Source: Zunongwangia profunda SM-A87
GTDB taxonomy: Bacteria; Bacteroidota; Bacteroidia; Flavobacteriales; Flavobacteriaceae
Direction: 5' to 3'
DNA: 64,000 bases
NCBI RefSeq assembly: GCF_000023465.1
Contig: NC_014041.1
Location: forward strand, 3,230,001-3,294,000
Part shown: piece after piece, positions 36,928 to 44,623 of the stretch
How the letters are laid out: every line of letters starts with the position of its first letter
How positions within the stretch are numbered: the first letter of the stretch is position 1
Notes under the pieces: generated by a model
Databases searched by the model: none
Seen by the model: the letters and a program-made list of their open reading frames with translations, nothing else
Told to the model about the DNA's origin: nothing
Translations under genes and position numbers: made by a program

Positions 36928-36989
36928 TTTATTTTAGCAGAGCAAGTGCAGCTTCCATATCGGTTCCCATTTTAGCCACTACAATTTAA

Positions 36990-37607
36990 GGAGCAGCCAT
37001 TGCTCGAGGCTTAACTACCACCGGTTCTGTTATTAGTGGTGTAGGGCATGGTATATTTACAGGAGATTGGAGTCGTCTTGAAAATGCTGGAAAAATTGCG
37101 TTAGGGAATTTTTATCTAGATGAGAACAGAAGTTTCTTTGGTGGCGTATTACAGGGCATTAGCAGGTCGACATGGGAATTACCCCAAAATACGCTTGGAT
37201 ATTCTTATTCACAAATAAGAAATACGTTTGGCAAAGTAGATGATGTACGCTATTTTGGAGGAGCTACTTTTGCCATTAACGAGCATTCTCCTAAAAGAAA
37301 TGGTATATCTTTTAGCAATTATATTAATGTAAATATCAGACAAGAATTGCAGGTTAATGATCCTCAAGGTTGGATGTATAGTGAAGACGGATTGTTTTGC
37401 CGTAAATATAGGCATACTTTTCAATCAGAACGTTTTGGGCTCTCTTACCTATTTGGAGTGGGTATGCCAAGTATTTTAACAGCGAAATCAGATAATCATG
37501 ACTTTGAATGGTATGAACCCCAAGCCAACCGATGGGCTTGGCGATATGCAAATAAACACGGATTTATGAATAATTGGTTATATCCTAATGATAAGCCCTT
37601 ACGTTGA
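36990..37607 (+). pseudogene. decayed metallopeptidase-like tip with destroyed HExxH motif
   Basis: A single frame without a start codon, closed upstream by TAA at 36987. It opens with a Gly/Ala-type stretch (GLTTTGSVISGVGHGIFTG) and continues to LYPNDKPLR. The segment CRKYRHTFQSERFGLSYLFG aligns with VHEYGHYIQSNWFGPAYLP of the 35747 tip, with the catalytic His-Glu replaced by Arg-Lys (HEYGH to RKYRH). FEWYEPQANRWAWRYANK aligns with the region of the third-ligand Glu, which is retained. The remnant is therefore catalytically dead as well as lacking a start. Confidence 0.7.
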
Positions 37608-37635
37608 TATTATTTTTAAAATGAAATCATAGATT

Positions 37636-38052
37636 ATGAAAAAAAGTATTTTATTGATAGTACTATCTGTTTTCTTGTGGGCTTGTCCTTCTGATATTGG
37701 AAGTGAATCAATTGCTATTAAAAACAATTCTGATCATATTATATATTTTTGGTATTCCTCCGAATATGAAAAATTCCATTTTCCAAATTCACTTCCTACT
37801 AACATTCCTTTAATAATTAATTCTATTGATGCAGGTACGGGTACTGGAGGAAGCGCTGGTCAATACCCGAGTTGGCAAAAGATATTTTCCAGATTACCGG
37901 GCGATAAATTTACCGTTTATTTTTTTGAAACTTATCCGGAAACACAGGAAGAATGGGATGAGCTTCTTGAAAACGAGCAGGAAAAAGTATATCGAAAAGA
38001 TGTTACCTATGAAGAGTTACAAGCTACTGATTTCTATATATATTATCCTTAA
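37636..38052 (+). CDS. lipoprotein immunity candidate (CP-type, copy 2)
   Basis: 138 residues; signal KKSILLIVLSVFLWACPSDI with lipobox WAC. The mature part (SIAIKNNSDHIIYFWYSSEY ... RKDVTYEELQATDFYIYY) is homologous to the 36538 product. It stays intact behind a dead tip and closes the toxin array. Confidence 0.65.
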   Translation: MKKSILLIVLSVFLWACPSDIGSESIAIKNNSDHIIYFWYSSEYEKFHFPNSLPTNIPLIINSIDAGTGTGGSAGQYPSWQKIFSRLPGDKFTVYFFETYPETQEEWDELLENEQEKVYRKDVTYEELQATDFYIYYP

Positions 38053-38166
38053 AATATATCAAAAGAGAGATTATGAACTAAATTGGGTTATTAGATAGGT
38101 AGCAGTTTTTGTGAGACCCCGATCATTGGTTAGCATCCTTATGATATCGATTTAAGTAAATCTAAA

Positions 38167-38203
38167 AGACAGAGAGAAATCTTTGTATGATTTCTCTCTG
38201 TCT
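38167..38203. terminator. strong hairpin between the toxin array and the MBL-rhodanese gene
   Basis: A perfect 15-bp stem, AGACAGAGAGAAATC (38167-38181) with 38189-38203, around a 7-nt loop. The only T-rich tail is on the minus strand (TTTTAGATTT), so it probably ends the minus-strand gene at 38244. Confidence 0.75.
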
Positions 38204-38243
38204 ACACTTTGACCCAAATTACCTGCAATAATCAAGTTCAGGT

Positions 38244-39656
38244 TTATAACAGTGTACTTGGACAAACGTACGCTGTAACCGGAATCGTAGTTTCTTTAAT
38301 CGATTTAAAGCCTCCAATAACATCGGTTAGCTGAGACCAGCCACGTTGTTGTAAAATGGATGCTGCAATCATACTTCGATATCCACCAGCACAATGCAAC
38401 ACAAATTCCTGTTCTTTTGGGAACTTCTCTAAATGTTGATTTATCTGGTTTAGCGGAACATTTACAACACCTTTAATATGCTCTGAATCGAATTCACTTT
38501 TCTTACGCACATCAATAATCACAATATCCTGCTTCATTTTTTGTTCCAGTTCTTCCGCAGTAATCCGATTTATGGTATCAACATCCTTACCGACTGCTTC
38601 CCAGCTTTTCATTCCGTCTGCTAAATATCCCTGCGTGTTATCGTAGCCTACTCGGCTCAATCTTGTAATCGCCTCTTCTTCTTTTCCTACTTCAGTAATC
38701 AATAAAATAGGAGTTTCCAGATCAGGTATCATTTCCCCTACCCAGGGTGCAAAACTTCCCTGTAAACCAATATTTATACTATTGGGAATATGAGATTTAG
38801 CGTACTTATCGGCTTCCCGGGTATCTAAAACCAGTGCTCCTTCTTCATTGGCCAAGAGTTCAAATTCATCAGGAGTTAAAGCTTTTGCCGCCTGCTTCAT
38901 TATTTTATCAAAGCTCTTATAACCACCAATATTCAACAAAACATTTTTCGGAAAATATTTTGGTGGTGCAGTAAGCCCGGTTAAAAGTTCTTTTATAAAC
39001 TCTTCTTTGGTCATATCTGCCCTTAGTGCATAATTCGTTTTTTTCTGATTGCCTAGGGTATCTGTAGTTTCTTTACTCATTTTTTTACCACAAGCCGATC
39101 CTGCACCATGATTAGGATAGACTATAAGATCATCATCTAATGGCATTATTTTATGGCGAAGGGAATCAAATAAATATCCGGCAAGTTTATCTTCAGTTAA
39201 ATCTGAAATCACGTGTTGCGCAAGATCCGGTCTACCCACATCACCGATAAATAGGGTATCACCTGTAATAATCCCGTGTTCGTTACCCTTATCATCAATC
39301 AATAAGTAGGTAGTACTTTCCATCGTATGACCTGGAGTATGAATTACCTTTACCTTGTAATCACCGATCTTGAAAATCTGACCATCTTCAGCAACTAAAG
39401 CCTCATAACCTGGCTTGGCATTAGGCCCAAAAACTATTTTAGCTCCGGTTTTCTTTTGTAAATCTAAATGACCGCTTACAAAATCGGCATGAAAATGAGT
39501 TTCGAAAACATACTTGATTTTCGCATGGTCATTTTCTGCTTTTTGAATGTACGGATTAACCTCTCTTAACGGATCAAAAATTGCTGCTTCGCCTTTGCTT
39601 TCGATATAATAAGCGGCATGAGCCAGACAACCGGTATATATTTGTTCTACTTTCAT
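38244..39656 (-). CDS. persulfide dioxygenase-like metallo-beta-lactamase fused to two rhodanese domains
   Basis: 470 residues. Residues 1-240 form an ETHE1-type MBL domain: ETHFHADFVSGHLDL (HxHxD plus later His), VIHTPGHTMEST, ITGDTLFIGDVGRPD and VYPNHGAGSACG. These non-haem iron enzymes oxidise glutathione persulfide to sulfite. A first rhodanese module (about 260-355) has ILLITEVGKEEEAITRLSR where the active Cys loop should be and no Cys, so it looks inactive. The second (about 365-470) has VLHCAGGYRSMIAAS with the catalytic Cys. It is a single gene between terminators; a role in sulfide or persulfide detoxification is likely. Confidence 0.88.
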   Translation of the reverse strand: MKVEQIYTGCLAHAAYYIESKGEAAIFDPLREVNPYIQKAENDHAKIKYVFETHFHADFVSGHLDLQKKTGAKIVFGPNAKPGYEALVAEDGQIFKIGDYKVKVIHTPGHTMESTTYLLIDDKGNEHGIITGDTLFIGDVGRPDLAQHVISDLTEDKLAGYLFDSLRHKIMPLDDDLIVYPNHGAGSACGKKMSKETTDTLGNQKKTNYALRADMTKEEFIKELLTGLTAPPKYFPKNVLLNIGGYKSFDKIMKQAAKALTPDEFELLANEEGALVLDTREADKYAKSHIPNSINIGLQGSFAPWVGEMIPDLETPILLITEVGKEEEAITRLSRVGYDNTQGYLADGMKSWEAVGKDVDTINRITAEELEQKMKQDIVIIDVRKKSEFDSEHIKGVVNVPLNQINQHLEKFPKEQEFVLHCAGGYRSMIAASILQQRGWSQLTDVIGGFKSIKETTIPVTAYVCPSTLL

Positions 39657-39994
39657 AACTTATAAATTAATGAAGCGATATTGTTAATTTCTAAGTGTAA
39701 AAATAATAGAACAATAATTTTTAGACGGTAACTATTGTTACAATTTCAATATTTAATCCCTATCCCTCATTGAGGTTTTCATTACCCAAGGCTTGCCTCG
39801 AAGTTATAAAAAAGTTTTTTCGATTCATATCTCGCGGGCTTGTCCCAAGGTTCTTGATTCCAGGGTCTCATAGCTATCGCTTAACTTATGAAACGTAAAA
39901 CCTCATCCCTATTTCCAGGTATCACGACAGTTCTGGATTAAGGTATCATAGCCTTTGGTGATGGCAAAATCAAATATCATTTATAAAAAATAAA
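39657..39994. other. gene-free spacer upstream of the MBL-rhodanese gene
   Basis: Nothing coding is seen in about 340 bp. It contains phrases such as GCGGGCTTGTCCCAAGG (39836) and ATCACGACAGTTCTGG (39921) that look like worn copies of a dispersed repeat also hinted at near 18720 and 50290-50370. Confidence 0.4.
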
Positions 39995-40020
39995 AAAGGA
40001 GATTCCGTAGAACCTCCTTT
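39995..40020 (-). terminator. intrinsic terminator of the DUF4625 / TonB-receptor gene group
   Basis: AAAGGAG (39995-40001) and CTCCTTT (40014-40020) form the stem; the A run to the left gives a long T tail on the minus strand. Confidence 0.75.
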
Positions 40021-40115
40021 ATATAGTTAAGCGAAATAACCGAAAAAGCCTGTAAAACCAAGCATGTATTGCTTTTACGGTTGTAAAACTAACTAAAAAC
40101 CTAGCTTAACTAATC

Positions 40116-41246
40116 TTATTCAGTAACATTAAAATGAGCATCTGTAGTGGCAACATTTCCCTCGTGGTCTGTTACCTCTAGTGATAAATGATATTCACCT
40201 GTTGCAGCATCTGCAGGTACATCGATATGCTCATGAAAATCTACACTGGTTACCTCTTCGTAATCAAAAGATTTTTCAAACTCCCATCCATTTTCTCCAT
40301 CTTCAAAGTGAATATGTACTTCTACTGTCTCTATACCATGGTCTCCTGATATTGCAGCTTCAACGTGCAATTCTTCTCCGGCTTTTACATTTTCATCTAC
40401 TGTCATGTCTGCAATTGTAATCGCATCAGCATCGTTATTTCCATCGGTAATATGAAAGTGAGCACCTTCTGCATGCGTATGTCCTTCAGCATCAACAACT
40501 GTAATCGTCATATGGTATTTTCCTAAAGCTGCATTTTCAGGAATATCGATATGCTCATGAAACTCGGCTGAAGTACCAGAGTAATCTTCATAAGTTTCAT
40601 CGAAAGTCCATTCTATCTCTCCATCTTCAGGATCTAGACCGTGACCATGGATATTTACAGAAACAGAGCTTATTCCATGTTCTGCAGTTAATTGTGCTTC
40701 AGCATGCAACTCCCCTCCACGAACGGCGTCTTCACTTTCGATATCTGTGATTGAAATCCCATGTTCTTCTCCTGTATGATCTTCACCTATAATAAACTGT
40801 ACATAAACCTGGTTTTCGTTACCTGACACATCGATTACAGTAATTCCCAAATGATAAGGACCTTCTGCTATGTTATCTGGTATTTCGATATGCTCGTGGG
40901 CATGATAAGTCTTAGGTGTTCCCTCTATTTGGAAACTTTGATTATAGGCCCATGGGCTAATTGTACTAGCCTGTTTTGTTCCTACAGTATTATTTAAAAC
41001 ACCGGAGTGTGTATGACCGTCAAAATTGTTATGAATGTCAACTTTATAAGATGCTAAAGCATCGTTATCACTTAAATCGATATCAAAATGCAATTCTCCA
41101 CCTACCTGAAAAACTTCGTTTTCTACCGGATCGTTAATGGTAATTTCTGGTTTTTCACTATCCAGAATTTCATCGTCATCATTGCTACATGAAGCAAAAA
41201 AAGTAAGTGTAAAAAGTGCTATAAGTTTTATTGATAAATTCTTCAT
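40116..41246 (-). CDS. His-rich DUF4625 lipoprotein with three tandem repeats
   Basis: 376 residues, signal LIALFTLTFFASCSNDDDE with lipobox ASC. An N-terminal DUF4625 Ig-like unit (KPEITINDPVENEVFQVGGE ... YKVDIHNNFDGHTHSG) is followed by similar units, three of which carry the phrase HEHI[DE][IV]P (near residues 117, 237 and 338) and TVVDAEGHTHAEGAHFH. The density of His with Asp/Glu suggests metal binding, probably on the cell surface. It is transcribed with two small membrane proteins and a TonB-dependent receptor, and ends at its own terminator. Metal capture for the receptor is my inference. Confidence 0.8.
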   Translation of the reverse strand: MKNLSIKLIALFTLTFFASCSNDDDEILDSEKPEITINDPVENEVFQVGGELHFDIDLSDNDALASYKVDIHNNFDGHTHSGVLNNTVGTKQASTISPWAYNQSFQIEGTPKTYHAHEHIEIPDNIAEGPYHLGITVIDVSGNENQVYVQFIIGEDHTGEEHGISITDIESEDAVRGGELHAEAQLTAEHGISSVSVNIHGHGLDPEDGEIEWTFDETYEDYSGTSAEFHEHIDIPENAALGKYHMTITVVDAEGHTHAEGAHFHITDGNNDADAITIADMTVDENVKAGEELHVEAAISGDHGIETVEVHIHFEDGENGWEFEKSFDYEEVTSVDFHEHIDVPADAATGEYHLSLEVTDHEGNVATTDAHFNVTE

Positions 41247-41287
41247 CTTAAAATTTAGTATTATAATTAATTATCCTTTCGAAGGAT

Positions 41288-41662
41288 TCACGCCGTTGGG
41301 GCTATATTATTTAAATTTGGTAATCTGTATGTGTACTTAAAAACAACCATCGGCGGCCCCCGAACGTAAAATCTTAAGTAATAAAATGCTTTATGGCTCC
41401 TACTAATATCATAGAAAACATTCTTAACCACTATCAGTACAGATTCTTCTATATAATCTATCTTAGGAAAGATCCCGCGATATTCTGCCTGCAAAAAGTG
41501 ATTACAGATATGTGGTGAGGCTATTTGCTGAAAACTAAGCTCATGAACCTCGAAGGAATTAGCATGCTCGTTTAAAATGATATGTGCGGACCATAAAATT
41601 GGACCCACCGGCAATAAAGCCAGCAAAAACAGACTACTATATTTTAACCAAAACTTTTTCAT
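41288..41662 (-). CDS. small membrane protein beside TonB receptor
   Basis: 124 residues with one N-terminal hydrophobic helix (LKYSSLFLLALLPVGPILWS), a His/Glu-containing middle (HIILNEHANSFEVHELSFQQ) and an end FYVRGPPMVVFKYT. The length, single helix and RGPP-like end recall the 44112 product (LRAPPVI), so the two may be divergent relatives. It overlaps the receptor gene by 4 bp (start codon within the receptor stop). No known function. Confidence 0.6.
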   Translation of the reverse strand: MKKFWLKYSSLFLLALLPVGPILWSAHIILNEHANSFEVHELSFQQIASPHICNHFLQAEYRGIFPKIDYIEESVLIVVKNVFYDISRSHKAFYYLRFYVRGPPMVVFKYTYRLPNLNNIAPTA

Positions 41663-44037
41663 GATTGCCCAAAAGGAATTTTAATACTCAGTTGAATATT
41701 TCTTCCCATTTCTGGGATCTGCAATCGTCTGTAAAAACTGGTGTGATTAAAGTATTTAGTATTCAATAAATTATCGATCCTAAAATTAATGTTGGCTTTA
41801 AAACCATCAAATTCCAGAAGGGTTTGATAACCTACTCCCCACAGAGAATATCCTGGTGTAATTTCCTCTCCTTGCGCAATTCGATCTTGCTGCATTACCG
41901 ATCTATTACTAATACTTACTTCTGTAGCATTAAAAATTTTAGAATCGGTAAAAAGCTGATATCCTACCTCTGTAAACACATTATTGGCCGGAGTAAACGG
42001 CAAAGGATAATTTCGCGACCGGTTGGAAGTGAGTTGTTGATTGTAAATATATTCTCCTGCCACACCAAAATGCCAGCGTCCAAGCTCTTTATCAACCTGA
42101 AGTTCTACTCCGCTAAGCAGCGCTTCAGATTCAGTATACTTATATAATTGGCCTGAGTGCGGTAATAAAGAAAAGGTTCCACTAGGACGCAGAAAAATAT
42201 AATTATTGAAAAAATAGGCATAAGGAGTTAGATTAATATTCCAAGAATTTTCCCTGTAATTTAAACTCACATCTGCCATAAATCCCTGCTCGGGATCCAG
42301 GTTAGGATCACCCTGCTCATGTCTAAACGAACCATGATGAATACCATTGGCCCCAAGTTCTATGGCTGTGGGTAAACGAAAAGCGGTTCCCAAATTAATC
42401 TTGCTGCTAAATTGATCATTAAACTGATGGTCCCAGCCCAATCTTATATTAAAACTTGTAAAATTCCTATCAAGATCCTGACTACGTTGTGCGTAAGAAG
42501 TCGCGGTTTCTTCAGATTGATTATTTCCTATCAAAAACTCATAAAGGTTAGGATCGTAATAGCCCTTCATATCTATCGTACCGTAATCAAAACGTAGTCC
42601 TAAAGTCCATAAGTTCTCTTGCGAAGGTTCGAACTCATGGATGGCGAATATGGCATAGTTAGCCGATTGATATTCTGGTAAAAGAAAATTGAATCCTTTG
42701 ATTTTGTTAGATTTCCATTGGGTATCCAGTCCTAGGCGGGTTTCATGTTTTTTGCTAAAAGTATGATGGTATGTTGCTTTGGCTCCATAAGTATCTAAAT
42801 CAAAATCCAATTCCAAATTTGGATTAATTTCAGGGGGTTGCTGTCCCGCGTAATGGGTATGAAACAAACTCCATTCCTGGCGATGATTTCTTTGGAAAGA
42901 AAGATCTATATCCAATTCTCCATTCTCAAAGACAAAAGTCGAATTATTAATAATCTTAAAGTGGGTAGCACGTTGAAAGGGTTCTTCTATATTTCGAGTA
43001 TCCCCATCAGGCTCTACCCTGCTTATATCAGGAATTCCGTGTGAGCCGGGAAAGAATCCCGATTTTTGATATACTTTACTTAGACTTATTGTTGAGGAAA
43101 ATCGTTCTTTTACGAGCCCAATTTGGGTATACCAATCCAGCTCTTTACCTGCGGTATTTTTTAATTGCTCGTCGTAAATAGGAATATCGAAATTAAGATA
43201 TGAAATTTGATCTGTAGGTAATTTATAATCTCCAAAAGAAAGCCCCGTTAGCTTTCCTTTTACAAACCAATCATCTTTCTTATAAGCGATTTGGGCAGAG
43301 CCACCTAAACTATTATTTACGCTTTTCGCAAAGGTATACACACTACCAGACAATCCCTCGTTAGGAATATTGTTGTTTTTGATACGTACTACCCCTCCTA
43401 GAGCATCACTACCATAGGCGATAGATCCTACGCCTTTAATAATTTCAAGATCCTCTACCTGTAGAGCGTCAATCTCCAAACCATGATCGGCACCCCATTG
43501 CTGTCCTTCCTGTTTCACTCCGTTTTCTGCTACTGCAACACGATTTAAGCCAAGACCACGAATAATAGGTTTTGAAGCTCCAGAACCAATTTGCATCGCA
43601 TTAAATCCCGGTAATTTTTCGAGACTAGAGGCTAAAGAACCAGAAAATTGATTTTGCAAATAATCATTATCAACATATAAAACTTGCTGACTGGTCTTTT
43701 TATGCTGATGCCCCTCCAACATCACTTCATCCAGACCATTTATCGATTGCTTTAAAACAAAATCTAATGTTCTATTTTTATGAAGTTGAACTACGGTATC
43801 TACCGGTGTAAAGCCAATAATTGATACATGAACTTTATAATTCCCTTCAGGTAATTTTGCCGAATAATTGCCTTCTTCTGAAGTCCAGAAATATTGTTCA
43901 CCAATTTTAACATAAGCCCCATCCAGGGCACTCCCTTTAGGCGATTTTACGTGACCTGATAACTCAAAAGTCGAGTTTTGAGCAAAAGCATTTAAATTAA
44001 ATAGGGATAAGCATACAACTATCCAAAAAACTCTCAT
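41659..44037 (-). CDS. TonB-dependent receptor, probable metal-type
   Basis: Outer-membrane importer of 792 residues. Signal peptide VCLSLFNLNAFAQ, then a carboxypeptidase-regulatory-like domain (SGHVKSPKGSALDGAYVKIG, residues about 27-110), the plug (LEKLPGFNAMQIGSGASKPI, with IKGVGSIAYGSDALGGVVRI) and a 22-strand-type barrel ending FNHTSFYRRLQIPEMGRNIQ. His-rich loops such as NGIHHGSFRHEQGDP and WSLFHTHYAGQQPPE resemble those of ZnuD-like receptors. No SusD partner is present, so glycan import is unlikely. Together with a His-rich lipoprotein and small CxxC/His membrane proteins it suggests zinc or copper uptake; the ion is not determined. Confidence 0.85.
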   Translation of the reverse strand: MRVFWIVVCLSLFNLNAFAQNSTFELSGHVKSPKGSALDGAYVKIGEQYFWTSEEGNYSAKLPEGNYKVHVSIIGFTPVDTVVQLHKNRTLDFVLKQSINGLDEVMLEGHQHKKTSQQVLYVDNDYLQNQFSGSLASSLEKLPGFNAMQIGSGASKPIIRGLGLNRVAVAENGVKQEGQQWGADHGLEIDALQVEDLEIIKGVGSIAYGSDALGGVVRIKNNNIPNEGLSGSVYTFAKSVNNSLGGSAQIAYKKDDWFVKGKLTGLSFGDYKLPTDQISYLNFDIPIYDEQLKNTAGKELDWYTQIGLVKERFSSTISLSKVYQKSGFFPGSHGIPDISRVEPDGDTRNIEEPFQRATHFKIINNSTFVFENGELDIDLSFQRNHRQEWSLFHTHYAGQQPPEINPNLELDFDLDTYGAKATYHHTFSKKHETRLGLDTQWKSNKIKGFNFLLPEYQSANYAIFAIHEFEPSQENLWTLGLRFDYGTIDMKGYYDPNLYEFLIGNNQSEETATSYAQRSQDLDRNFTSFNIRLGWDHQFNDQFSSKINLGTAFRLPTAIELGANGIHHGSFRHEQGDPNLDPEQGFMADVSLNYRENSWNINLTPYAYFFNNYIFLRPSGTFSLLPHSGQLYKYTESEALLSGVELQVDKELGRWHFGVAGEYIYNQQLTSNRSRNYPLPFTPANNVFTEVGYQLFTDSKIFNATEVSISNRSVMQQDRIAQGEEITPGYSLWGVGYQTLLEFDGFKANINFRIDNLLNTKYFNHTSFYRRLQIPEMGRNIQLSIKIPFGQS

Positions 44038-44111
44038 AAGATAATTCCGTAACTAAACATGTAACATGACCTGAAATAGAAGAAACAATTTTCAGGTATT
44101 TAAAACATTAA

Positions 44112-44453
44112 TTAAGCACGGATAACCGGGGGAGCCCGTAAAGAAAAATAAGGATCTGGAAACTCCCAGATAGTTTGTGTAAGTGAAAGTGAATAAACCA
44201 ATTCTTTAGTCGGAATAAAAAGATCGAAAGTGAAAAACTCGAGGCTATTAAAGCCGGAAAAATGAAAATCACAGATTTTACAATCCATACCAGACTTCAC
44301 GATATTCTTGTCCATCTGAACAATGTGAGTATGATCTTTTAATCCCGAATGCTGAGCAAAGCCGTGTTCAAAAATATGAACATAGGGATATACCAACGCA
44401 AAAACAATTAAGAGCGCGGTAAGAATAACAGTATATCCTGATGCTTTTTTCAT
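44112..44453 (-). CDS. small membrane protein with CxxC motif
   Basis: 113 residues from ATG 44453; the longer frame would need TTG 44462. An N-terminal helix (GYTVILTALLIVFALVYPYV) precedes HIFEHGFAQHSGLKDHTHIV and DCKICDFHFSGFN, a His cluster with CxxCxxH that could hold a metal. It ends FPDPYFSLRAPPVIRA. It lies 74 bp upstream of the TonB receptor, same strand, and is probably its operon leader. No named family. Confidence 0.6.
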   Translation of the reverse strand: MKKASGYTVILTALLIVFALVYPYVHIFEHGFAQHSGLKDHTHIVQMDKNIVKSGMDCKICDFHFSGFNSLEFFTFDLFIPTKELVYSLSLTQTIWEFPDPYFSLRAPPVIRA

Positions 44454-44623
44454 TGACCGCAAATGTAGGAACTATTTATGCGCTTACAAGAAATTTCTTC
44501 TTAAAATATATAATCGATTTACCTAATTTGGTTAAAAATCAAGATATCCTAGTTTTAAAAAAAACGAAATGCATTGACTTTCAATACTGTATGTTTTAAA
44601 ATAACTTTTGTGGATTGAAACTT

